NCBI GenBank assembly: GCA_914767715.1 | Contig: OU612067.1 | Span: forward strand, 28,682,162-28,742,161 | Length of the DNA: 60,000 nt | Direction of reading: 5' to 3' | Source: Membranipora membranacea | Lineage: Eukaryota > Bryozoa > Gymnolaemata > Cheilostomatida > Membraniporidae | Shown here: one piece after another, positions 25,401-35,864 of the stretch | Position numbering within the stretch: the stretch's first letter is position 1 | Layout of the letters: every line of letters begins with the position of its first letter | The notes under the pieces: generated by a model | Databases searched by the model: none | What the model was told of the DNA's origin: nothing | What the model saw: the letters and a program-made list of their open reading frames with translations, nothing else | Translations under genes and position numbers: made by a program

Positions 25401-26486
25401 TATACTAAATATAAGAGTATTGTTCATCTTATAATTTAGAAGAACAAACGTTCAATACTGAGCTACCAAGAGCAGGTTCCATTTAAATTTGCCGTCACTG
25501 CCATTAAATCATTGAACTCGTCTGACTGTAACTCCTAGACACAGACAGTGAAAAAATTATCAAATTAAACTTAAACTATCAAAGTTTGCAGCTTTCCGTC
25601 ACTAAGGTTGCTAATATTAGAATCGATAATATTATACCTCCACTTACATGTATAATAATGATTAAAAAAACTGCCACACCGTCGTTATGGCAGTATTTTT
25701 GTTTCTTTGTTAGTTTTGCTGAGTTTTTCCCATCTAGCCTCCAAACACTAATATTATATTGGCTCTTTTAGCCTCTTAGCCGCTACTCTTTATTGTGATT
25801 GATAGCGAAAAATCCTAATCCTAACTGAGGTGGTATGCTCGTATTGCAGTGATGTAGAGTGTGGAACCAACAAGATTAATATCATGATATGTACAGTGTT
25901 GCTTGCTTACCCCTGAACGATGTCCGCGCTGCCCGAATTTGTTAAGTAGATCTTTTGTGTTCAGAAACCAGTGGGATAAATCAGTGGATCCACACTTCCT
26001 GACTCCAATCAAGTGAAAATCTTCGAAGCATCTCAACTTTGCCCTCCCTTTTGTGATATCGGTATTTGTAACTGGTTGGTGACAAACTTTGTCGACATTG
26101 CACTTTCCCCAGCATCGAGCTGTGTACTCAGCGAGGTATCGCGGTCGAGGACAGTTAGATAGATCCCTGTAGATGACTGTCACTGGAGGTTTGGGTTCCT
26201 TGTACGGAATTAGGTTATCCTCTGAATTCCCAACTATTGCAGATAATGCTTGCAGGTTAGTTGACTCTTGTTTTTCGGCCAAGTTTCCACTTTTTTCAGA
26301 TACTGTGTTCAGATCGCCTAACTCATCAGGTTGAGAATTAAGCACCTTACAGATACATGTTGTGGGGCTTTCGGGTATGATGATTGTTCTTGATGATAAA
26401 GCAAAATATGCTAGAATCACAAATGATGGGAAAGTTACGAAAGCAATAAGCATTTGAGATTTGAACAGGCCACCCTGCAACCTCAT
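19405..26486 (-). CDS. Sulfotransferase copy C (CHST15-like), complete, longer stem
   Basis: Complete minus-strand gene. Exons: 25911-26486 (576), 21674-21812 (139), 21263-21395 (133), 20594-20783 (190), 20018-20125 (108), 19405-19614 (210 with stop). The sum is 1,356 bp, 451 aa. Exon 1 is 48 bp longer than in A and B; the extra 16 residues fall in the stem (around EKSGNLAEKQESTN), away from the catalytic motifs, which are unchanged. The reading frame stays open upstream to an ATG at 26540, but alignment with A and B places the start at 26486 (MRLQGG matches MMRPSV), so the shorter form is preferred. Introns 1 and 3 have diverged strongly from A and B while exons 2-6 stay nearly identical in protein, which is the pattern of an older paralog under purifying selection. 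An open frame at 21399-21626 in intron 2 is not needed for the reading frame and is treated as intronic. Confidence 0.82.
23311..23338. repeat. GGTAA-type microsatellite
   Basis: Short run of GTAAG/GGTAA units in intron 1 of copy C. No other function is visible. Confidence 0.6.
24237..24484. mobile_element. Inverted-repeat element ending in a poly-C tract
   Basis: GGGTCTTTCAATAAGAAA on the left faces TTTCTAATTGAAAGACC on the right, about 245 bp apart, with inner repeats of TCACTCACT in both orientations. The right end runs into 12 C. It lies in intron 1 of copy C and is absent from A and B. MITE-like, with no ORF. Confidence 0.5.
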
Positions 26487-27257
26487 TGTGATACCAGCAG
26501 CCTCAAAGAGTAAAGTCCAAATAGTTATAAGGTGTGCCAATATTAAGAGTAATTTCTAAGGCTGCTAACCCTAAAATAACAGCCTTTACCTTTGTTTGCA
26601 TACGCATATTTGTGGGCTGGGCCAATCACATCCGTTCATCATTGTGTTGGTTTGTTATCACTTAAAAAAGTACCAATTGTATTGGTTGTTAGTAATGTCA
26701 ATTTTCACAAAAGTTTTAGGTACAGCATCCAATTCTGTGTAAAAAACCATGTATTTTGATAGTATAATCCTTTACAGTGCTTGACAATGTTATATAGTTA
26801 GCCTGAAATTTGTATTTACATGTGAGTTTGTACTATGAAGATAGCAAGGCAGGATAGATGCTGTAATATGCTGGGTCGATATTCCCTTCCGCTCACCGTC
26901 TTCAAAAACATGACCAAAGACTTACCACTCCACTCCACGACACGACACGACACGACACGACTTGACACTCCACCACTCCACGACAAGATCCCTCCACTAA
27001 TTAATCATCTTTGTGCATACTGAAGACAGTCTGAAATAACACCACACAGGTACATGACAAGATTGTTAATGGGAACTATCAACACTGACCTTTCGCAAAA
27101 AAACGCAAAGCAAGAATGTGACAGTTTTATCTTTAATTTTCACTGGTGTTGCCGTTGTTATTATGAACTTTATTAACCACCGATCAATGCATGAAGCAAA
27201 TAAGACCATGTGAAAACAAAAAATAAAAGAAGCAAAAAGAAGGCATTAAAGGGATCG
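26487..27257. other. Upstream of copy C; GACAC microsatellite
   Basis: Promoter side of copy C with no recognised core element. A pentanucleotide ACACG run stands at about 26937-26962 beside CCACTCCA repeats. No gene was seen. Confidence 0.5.
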
Positions 27258-28475
27258 TTACGTCAGAATTGTGCTATTCCATAAAACCACTAGAAGAGGC
27301 AGCAATAATTTAGAAATGCACTTCTCGTTACTTATGAGAAACAAAAAAGGCGTATTTATAAAATAGGCTTTTTCTGCAAAGAGCTTTGTTGGATTTAGGG
27401 AGGGTCGTGGTTTTATGATGGTGCCTGTATCATCTGTTGGTAGGTGATGTAGATGATGGTGACGTGGATGGCTGGTGTTTTTTCTTACATTATTGATATA
27501 CTTTAGGCAGCATATGTCCAGATAAACACTTAGTTCTGTTAAATTTAATGCTGCAAGACGCTCATCATAATGTTCTAACCATGGCAAAATGACCCTGAGG
27601 CATAACTTCTGTAGTCTTTCAAGAATCGCCTTGTCCCCTTTCGACAAGTATGGGAACCAACTTCTTCATCTTTGAAGCGGAGAGAGTTATCCTCTCTTGG
27701 GTACAGGTACCGGAACCCATAGGACTCATGCCGCACCCTATACCCATGCCCGCCGAAAATCCGGCTACTCTTTATATCATAGAGGCAGAGGGGGTTCTTT
27801 TTACTACGTGTGGGTGTGCAAACACACAGTGGACCTCCGGTATCTTTAGTCCCGTTCCGCAAGGACCTGGCTAGGATGAATGGTGTGCCAGTACCAAATC
27901 AGAAATGACGGCCGGCGCTGGGAATCGAACCTGGAGCTCAAAGATCCAAAGTCCGTACCCTTAACAATTAGACCACTCCTAACTGGGAACCAACTTGGTG
28001 CAGCGTACGAGATCACTGAGAGTATTCTTGATCTATAAAATGTGACCAGACTAGACGTGGAGACCAACTTTCCTGAGCCGAATAATGGCATGCACAGCTG
28101 GCCTTAACTTATTTATTATAGAGTCAACGTGAGCACTGAATCTCATATGATTGTCAAAGCAAACCCCTAAAAGTTTGACTGATGAATTTTGTGAGACGGG
28201 CATACCAATTATCTTGATAGGATCACAGATGTGTTCTTTCGAAGAGTTAGAGTCAGTGATTGTGACTTAGTGACGTTCAACAGCATTGATTTTTCTTCAC
28301 ACTAGCTTGCCGCATAATCAGCTGCAGACTGTAAAGGGTTGTCATGAAATACGAGAGATGCTTTATGAGATGTCGAGTTTTCTATGAGCACTTCTGAGCT
28401 TTCTACCACATTATAAACTGTAGTGTCATCTGCGTACTTGATACAAGGTATTTCGGGCAGCAGATCATGCACACA
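27258..28475 (-). pseudogene. LINE reverse transcriptase remnant, split by a SINE
   Basis: Minus strand. The catalytic RT motif reads IKYADDTTVYN, with YADD encoded at 28425-28436. Several frameshifts and stops follow, then a well-preserved stretch ISYAAPSWFP that is interrupted by the SINE at 27664-27983. It resumes in frame with YLSKGDKAILERLQKLCLR and ends in a typical LINE C-terminus. It is a non-LTR retrotransposon (Jockey/CR1/RTE-like; clade not resolved), 5'-truncated and dead. Confidence 0.75.
27664..27983 (-). mobile_element. Full-length tRNA-derived SINE
   Basis: The 320-bp element is bounded by a perfect 13-bp duplication TGGGAACCAACTT (27651-27663 and 27984-27996). Its minus-strand 5' end is tRNA-like: box A region GTGGTCTAATTGTTAAGGG, an anticodon loop resembling tRNA-Gln(TTG), and box B GGTTCGATTCC. 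The acceptor stem does not pair. It sits inside the LINE remnant; removing it and one duplication restores the LINE reading frame exactly. Confidence 0.8.
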
Positions 28476-28654
28476 AATTACAAGAAAGAAACAGACTATT
28501 TTAGTTCATATTTACTCATTTTTTACTCTCCCTAATCATTTAACAAAATGTGGTAGGATTGAGGTTAGATATATTTTTAATGTTATAATAACAAAAATTT
28601 ACACTTCAGGGTTGATTGATAATGAAAACATAAGTTGTGGTATAATAAAATATT

Positions 28655-28707
28655 AGGGAACGTAGTACTCTTACAGTTTTAGGGAACGTGGTACCCTTAC
28701 AGTTTTG
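28655..28707 (+). repeat. Two-copy tandem repeat
   Basis: Two 26-bp units starting TAGGGAACGTRGTAC and ending in CTTACAGTTT. No known function. Confidence 0.5.
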
Positions 28708-29252
28708 GTTCAGCCTTACAGCCTGTTTACAGGCTGCGACCCATTTTAGAAAGATCAGTGCACTAGCAAGCTGCATGCGACTGACTGGAAAATATGAAAG
28801 CTTTCATCCAACAGCCAGTTGATAAGAAAAAAATGTTCGAGGATTGTCTTTACTTGTACAAAAAGAAGACAACTAATAATTATCCCTTTTAGAAAAAAGG
28901 ATTTTCTATTGAAGAATGACCATAAATTTATTTATAAAAGTTCAGTAATTCTGTTTAAGAGCTATTTTTTTGTTCCATGATGTACATGTATTACTCAGCA
29001 TCACAAGGCGAGAGGAGTGATAACAAAATGTTGATGATGATAAACATGCCTGACTGGCAGAATCACAAAGACAAGGAAAAAAGGCAATCTATCGCTGAAT
29101 TAGGGAATCAGGGAATCAGGGAAGTGCAGCATTGAAATCTTATATTTCGGAGTAACACATAATAATAAAGTTTTCGTGCTGATAAAAATTTTGATAGATC
29201 GTAACTCTGCACATCAGATCAGAATCCACTTGGTGAATACAGTGAGGGTAAC

Positions 29253-29519
29253 ATGGTGAACTGCCAGATGAGAAGCGGCACATTATGTACTGTAATGTGT
29301 TTGGTAGTAGCGGTGACTTGCTGCTTGACTCTCTTTCTGACAGAGTTCCTGAACTCACAAAGTGACAGTTCTGTTAGAGTTGTGACAAATTCTACTGTAC
29401 TAACTTTTCTTCTCGTCATCTTGTCGGTGTCGAGCTTCATGATGATCTGTGTGAATGTAGCAGGTAGGCTTCACGTGTCGTTTCTTGACATCTCAATCAC
29501 TAGTTATGTTTTGGCCTGA
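29253..29519 (+). CDS. Possible two-helix membrane ORF or exon, unrecognised
   Basis: 88 codons with two hydrophobic segments (about residues 10-33 and 48-70) separated by a polar loop with an NST glycosylation sequon. A candidate donor GTAGGC follows the second helix near 29462. It could be an exon of a multi-pass membrane protein, but no partner exon was found on either side and no family is recognised. Chance is quite possible. Confidence 0.2.
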   Translation: MVNCQMRSGTLCTVMCLVVAVTCCLTLFLTEFLNSQSDSSVRVVTNSTVLTFLLVILSVSSFMMICVNVAGRLHVSFLDISITSYVLA

Positions 29520-30572
29520 CTGCGTTTTGATGGGAACGTCCAGACTGCGGTCAAAATTAAGTTCGCATTGCAGCCTAGTGAGCACTTAAACCACCATAGA
29601 AATACATACACATGATCAAACACGTCTTACTTAAGTAGGTTTAACATTTTCTAAGTTGTTCATAACCCACATTTATGGTATCGGACGTTTTATCAAAGTG
29701 GTTTTTTGCAAAATTTCACAAGTTTTGAACGATGTTTAGTGTCGCTGTGCTTTGTATGAATATTGCAGTTGAATTGTCACTTGGAGAGTAATGAAAGCAG
29801 TAACAGAGAAAGAATTTTCATTCTAGCATCATCTGTTGTAAGATGTACTTAAAAAATGTTTAAAAAATTAAAAATATCATGTCATGTAACATTATGTCAT
29901 TGAAACTTAATTCCTCGATTCCCTATACAAAAGATAATCATTTCCTGAAATTTTTGCTAAATAGTATAAGACCTCAATTACACTTTGTTTAGACTTTGGA
30001 AATAAAAACCAGAGTATTCAAGGATAGTGTTTCCACATCCTAAAGCTAATGAGTCCTTACCCTTAGTGTCATAATACTAAAGTAAACTGAGATCTTATAG
30101 TTATGTGCGCGACGAGAAAAAACCATTACAGTTTGAATTTAATAGTTTTAGAGAAAGATGATAGCCTCGGCATCCAAAAATATCCATGAGTTCGGCATGC
30201 CTGAATGAGTCTACCTGGATAATCAATTTACCAAGAGTGAGGTGGCCAAGAGTGTAAGATAGATTTACTAGGTTTACAGCCTGTATGGCAGTAGAGCATA
30301 TTGATTGTTTTGGATATAGAATTGTACCTGCTTTCACTCAAAGTAGGCAACTTTGTCTTTCATAATTACCAGTTTATTAACGATTAAAAAAATAATTTAT
30401 TTGGTATCGGTTTATCATAGAAAAGATGGCTGCGACGGATGAGCATGTGAAAGTGGATAACTTTTATAATTTGATATAAAATTATGCGTTATCTCGTTTG
30501 ATATATAGAAACAATGATACAATAATAACTAAGAGAAATAATATGTGCTTAGCAGGTCATGTTTCAAGCCTT

Positions 30573-33500
30573 TTACAATAAAAACAACGTGCTGCTAAAC
30601 AACATAATCATTCCCATGATTGTCATTGTTTGTGTGGATTGTGCGCTGTTGTTACCACCACCAGTGCTATCTCCATCTGTTGCTTTTTCAACTTCAACCT
30701 GATCAGCTAGGAAACTATGAGATGATTCTTTGGTCCAGTGCCCGATCGCTTCTACATGGAATGTGTATGATTGACTGTACATTTTTACTGCATCTGACTC
30801 TATACGTAGGCTGTAGATCCTAGATGCATCATCTTCTATCTGTTACAAAGAATCAAGTAGTCCTGATAATGAGCGCTTAGAAACATTCAAACTTTTACAG
30901 CTGATGCTGTCGTTTCAAGTTGATGTTGCTCTGGTCCTAGTTTTCAACCATCTCCAATGAACTTATCTGTGTCACAGTGTTGTTTCATTTTTGGATTTAA
31001 ATACAAGTGTATGTCATGCTGCCATAAAAAAATTCTTCAAAAAAACCTTTTACTATACCTTTGTTGTTAATACTTTGAATGATCCAAATGACTCTCCCTG
31101 AGATAGGTCAAAGGGCGGACTATCCCAAATCCATCTGATGCTGTCCTCCTCGGGACTAGCTCCTGACACCTGATACTGAATCACTACAGAGCCATCATAG
31201 ATATACTGGTAGGGCAGTGCAGTCACCGTAGGTATTTTGTTCTCTACAAGGGAGAGTTAGTCTAATAGCGTTAGTGTAATATTTTTTGGTACAGTTGCAG
31301 TACAGTTTGATAATCAATGCACACACAGCTCTAGGATTGAAACTTAATTCCGTTGGAATAGGTTATATTTTGCCTCTTGTAAATCATTCTGCGCATGCTC
31401 AGCTCTGGGCATGAGCTGATCACTACAAAATTGTGTCTCGGAATTCCGAAGCCATCTGATTGGCTACCTGCTCTGGTGGCACACTACCCTATGCGTGCGG
31501 AATTGTTAGCAAGAGTTATCTTCTACTGTCACTTTAAGTTAAATCTGATTGGCATTTCATACAGGGGATATCTCATTCTCTCTCTATCGCAATCAGAACC
31601 CAGGCTAAACTCATAGTTGTTGCACATGCACAAATAAAAGTCACGCATGATGCATACTTAGCATTACGACATCTTCATTGTGGTAATAATAGCCTAGTTC
31701 ATCAGTGATCTACATGCTCAGTCAGATCACGAGAGTCAGCATGCTTGTAAATGGTTATAGCACCTGTACAACCCTAGTCTGAGCCCCCTCGACTCTTGCC
31801 CGCCGGGGCAGATAGTATAACCCTTTTTACACTGAATCGAACATGATACTGAGATTGAGTACTGGCCACTAGGTCGCACAAAGAAAAAGGAACAAGTCTA
31901 CGTAATATTTTTTGAAGTGCAAGATATCCAACATCCTTCATACATAATACATTAAGTAAATATTAATTATTTACCACTCAATATTACCTCGTGCACACCC
32001 AGCTAATCCTTCGCTTTAGACTAACCTATTAGAGGGTCAAATTCGAGCTCATAGGGGCGGGACACAACACTCCACCTCTCCTGAGATCCTGGGTTAGCAG
32101 GTCCTGAGGCTGTGAATGTAAATGACTTTATCACACCTTCTCCATTTAGTGTACCATTCTGAATGATGAGGTCATAGTTACTATGATAATTTTCCCGTTC
32201 TGGCTACAAATAGACATATAAATTTGTCATAATGTGCTCTTATTAGATCAAGTTTGATCCTTTTTGCCCACATCGGAATTGCCCCCCCCTCTACTCACTA
32301 GAGGGGGGGGGGGGCAATTCCGATGCGGGCAAAAAGGATCAAACTTGATCTTACTGCAATCATTGGATCTTCTACAAATAACGAAGTCGTCACCTGTTTA
32401 CACTGGCTTCGAAATTTGTGTTGTAGGGGAGATACGTTATATGTCATACATATTTTACCATTCTTAACTTTATATATGTGTATTTTTGTAACTTCATAAA
32501 AATCATACCAGTTGTAATCAAACAATGGCTTACTCACAACATAAACAGGTAGAGCCCTGTATTCATTTCTTGAGTTTCCAGGTTCTAATGTTGTTAGATC
32601 TGGCAGCGTAAAGTAAAACTGGTCAGCAGCAGTGTAATTATCTCCATCAAGATAATGAGCTGTCAGCGTTATATCGTTATCTGCTGTCGACCTAGAATTG
32701 CTCCATTGGAAACTTGGCTCTTCATTAAACCCTAGATAGAATAAAAGGCAGATACAAGTGAGAAGGTGGAAAACAGACAGTCCTGTGTGCATATTACTAC
32801 TTGTGTACACATCTGCCATTGATTTTGTTTTAGTAATCTAGTTATATGGTGATCAGCTGCTGATAATCCCGCAGCTCTAGTCAGCCCTCTTAGAGATCTT
32901 CTATATGTGTGGTGTAACAAGGTAACATAAGCCAAGTGTTACAGCTGGTTTGTAATGCTGGTGTACATTGTCCCAGACGACCATCCCAGATAGCCACCCC
33001 AGTCAATGTGAACATGAAAAAGACACAATCCCAGTCTGTCTAGGTCCGTCTGGGTCCTTCTGGGACAGTATCTGGAAAGTTTGTAAGCGTAAACTTTCCT
33101 GATGCTGTCTCAGACGGACCCAGACTCATTTTACATCACGGTGCTGTGTGAACCAAACATTGGGGTGATCTGGGATCATTTGGGACTATCTGGGATGATC
33201 CTAGACAATGTGAACATTATCCCAGAACTATCCCAGACAAAAACCTAATTGCTAGTCCGGTATGAATTTTATAATGTGAACATAAGACCGGGACCATCTG
33301 GGATAAGCATCTGGGATGGCATCCTAATGTCAACTGGGACAATGTGAACCACTCTTACATCAATCAACTCAGACACAACGCACATGTTAGATCTTACTGT
33401 TCGGTCCTACATAAACTAGGCTTCATCACTGGGAGCCCTGTTACTGTTAAGCCACAAGAGTTCAGGATGTCAGACTTAGATCACAGAGAACTTACTTACA

Positions 33501-33641
33501 CTCCTCGCTTAGATAGTCCTATAATCTCTGAGATTACGTAAAAAACTTACCCTCAATGATGTGTATTATGGATATCAATGAGATAACTAGTGCTGTGGAG
33601 CGTCTAACCATTGCTAGTTGTAAATAATTCCCACTTTTCAT
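30573..33641 (-). CDS. Putative GPI-anchored surface protein, Ig-like (intact paralog)
   Basis: Five exons on the minus strand: 33551-33641 (91), 32538-32731 (194), 32026-32203 (178), 31059-31243 (185), 30573-30839 (267 with TAA). The sum is 915 bp, 304 aa, with all phases matching. Exon 1 encodes a hydrophobic leader (ALVISLISIIHII) fitting a signal peptide. The middle is rich in beta-type motifs (FTFTASGP, SVVIQYQVSG, RIYSLRIESD) with NYT/NGT sequons; an Ig- or cadherin-like sandwich is a guess. The C-terminus has a small polar stretch (GGGNNSAQSTQ) and then a hydrophobic tail ending at the stop, the layout of a GPI signal. No family is recognised. Its head-to-head partner at 35865 is a clear paralog with the same exon plan. 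Intron 2 holds a long palindrome. Confidence 0.7.
32245..32351. repeat. 107-bp foldback with poly-C/poly-G arms
   Basis: AGATCAAGTTTGATCC...GGATCAAACTTGATCT arms of about 48 bp pair almost perfectly; next to the small central loop are 8 C and 14 G. It lies in intron 2 of the surface-protein gene. A similar architecture occurs at 57060-57157. Confidence 0.7.
32965..33346. mobile_element. MITE-like element with ACATTGTCCCAG ends
   Basis: The left end ACATTGTCCCAG is the inverse of CTGGGACAATGT at the right end. The interior repeats GGGACNNTCTGGGAT-like and TGTGAAC words in both orientations, and has a nested hairpin around AAAGTTTGTAAGCGTAAACTTT near 33080. It sits in intron 1 of the minus-strand surface gene. 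No ORF. Confidence 0.55.
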
Positions 33642-35864
33642 GTGTAGTCAGACTTTCCGATGCAATCTAGTTGCTTGTACGCATGTAAATAAATAAGCAT
33701 TGATTGATTATGTACCCTTTATATCAGCTGCTTACATGCGTACTGTACTGTGGTACTTCAATAGCATAGTTCTGAGCTAAGGATATTTCCTAACAATACG
33801 GTGACTAACTGACTAACGAACACACAGTCATTGCCACCCATCCGTGAACAAACAACAAGTGGTGGATGACATGAGGGGTAAATAATTGTTAACAGGGATG
33901 CTCTTGAATATAGATGTATATAGAGGTTTATCACAATATATTCTCAATCTGGCAGAATGGTACAACTTTTTCGGCATCATGAGTAAATTTAAAAGAAAAT
34001 TATACAAGCACGACATTTGAGCTGTAGAGATGTCAAACTCTGCTGCTTACTTTATATGTCCCCCTACGGGGGCGGTCGGACGGGGGGGGGGGGGGCAAAA
34101 GTCTTGGGGGCTCAGACTACTCTCCACAGGGAGTAACTTCTGCATGAGATATTTATTGTATCTCAATCCCTAAACAGCCTGTAATATCAGGGTCATAGAA
34201 AAAATGGCAGGAGAGGCAAAAATCCTTGAGGGCGAGAACTCGTATTAGGTTGGGTTCAGAGAGTTCCCCCTGCGAGGTTTGAGCAACAAATATATGAATA
34301 CGTATGAAGAGCAAATAAAAGTCCCAAGTGAGATGACTTTGTTTGCGGCGACTTTATTAAGCTTGAGTGGCAGTGTTTCCTGTCTCTCCTTGAACTACAG
34401 GGAGAGACTATAGATTTATATATCTATAGTCTCTGCTACAGGCCTGAATAAACATTCCCATTTTCAGTATACGGTCTTTTCTGAATAGAGGTTGCGCAAT
34501 GAAAAAAACAATAAATTAACATCAAACCATTGAAGTAAATGTCAAATTAAGATTTTTAATTCCTTATAGCTATTATTCACGCAAAAATTCCACCACGGGA
34601 AGGGGAAATCTTTTTCTTAGATTTGTTTGTTACACAATCGAATGAGTGATTCTGATTCATTGTACTCTGGATTGCCTTTTTTGCATTCAAAAGATATTCC
34701 TAACACCTCTTGTGGTGACTATTACTTAGACCCACAACAGTAGCTAATCCATTTACCCCTATCAACGCTTGTACATGATGTGAAAGGCGGTGACAGGTGG
34801 TGACATGTGCCAGTTATATAGATTGAACTGCAATACCAATACCTACCACCATATTTACCTACCATACAATACCCATGAGTTTAGATTAAACAAGTTACCT
34901 CCCACAAATATATTAGCGTCCTTACTATATGTACACACTTACAGGTCACATCCATAAATCTATTTGAGTTCACAGCCCCCATCAATTACCTCACACATAT
35001 AGAATTGACAGCAGCTATCTATCAAATCTGTAGTAAATCTACACTACAAAGAAAATCTCTTTTATCGATCATAAAAGTCTGTTCCGTGAGCTTTTTTTTT
35101 TGCGTGGAGGAGGAGACGGAGAGACATTCAATTTACCCTCCAACTTCTTTGCTAATTTACTAATGGTTTTCAGATAAGATATGCACTTGGTCTGGCGCAA
35201 TCCAAAAAGAAACAGAATTTGTAATCAATCAGTTGACCTGTAAAGTTAAATGGTAAATCGTTGAGGCCCAATCCCAATTGTTACATGCGCATATTTTTTT
35301 TCTCTCCTTTTTTTCAACTTATGCAGCAGGTTGACATTTTAATACATCCATTTAGAGAATTATTATGGCGCAGAGCACCACTGTACCATACCATGTGATA
35401 ATCTGATATAATCAGGATATGGAATTATGAATCATCAAACTGCTGGGGTCTCCAGATTGGTTTGGAAGAAGGTATTTTGTATCCTCGTTCATTGCCCAAT
35501 CATAACAACACTGGAGGGGCAATATTTGTACCCCCTGATAAAAATTGCAAAACATCAGCAATATCACAATAATAATAGTATTTAGGCACACAACCAGACA
35601 CATGAGAAATCTCAAGCAGGAAATGATCACCAAGTAATAGGATATATCTCCTTACTCTGAGTGGTGATATCAGCCTGACATGACTGTCTTATCTTACATC
35701 ACGTAACTTTACTGGTCTGCTTCTATTACCTGCACTGAGATATCAGGCTCTATAAATGGGACAACAACAAGATTAATAAAAGTAGCACATAAAGAAGTCA
35801 AGAAGGAATTCACCACTGATATAAGATGAATATTCATCTCAACTAACAGTATTGTTTAGTAACC
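33642..35864. promoter_or_regulatory. Shared region between divergent paralogs
   Basis: 2.2 kb separating the two start codons, so both promoters should lie here. A TATATCAGCTGC at about 33719-33731 lies 80 bp upstream of the minus start, and TATAAATGG lies at 35751-35759 about 110 bp before the plus start; either could be a TATA box, by inference only. Also present: a G-rich block (34057-34110) and a 32-bp perfect hairpin at 34403-34434. Confidence 0.35.
34403..34434. repeat. Small perfect hairpin
   Basis: AGAGACTATAGAT / ATCTATAGTCTCT around a 6-base AT loop. Isolated, with no poly-U stretch or coding context. Confidence 0.5.

Noticed and set aside
25821-26540. Longer copy C protein starting at 26540
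   Set aside because: The extra 18 N-terminal residues have no match in A or B, whose 5'UTR aligns to this stretch.
27906-27990. Possible tRNA-Gln gene
   Set aside because: The acceptor arms do not pair, and the segment is the head of a 320-bp SINE bounded by target duplications.
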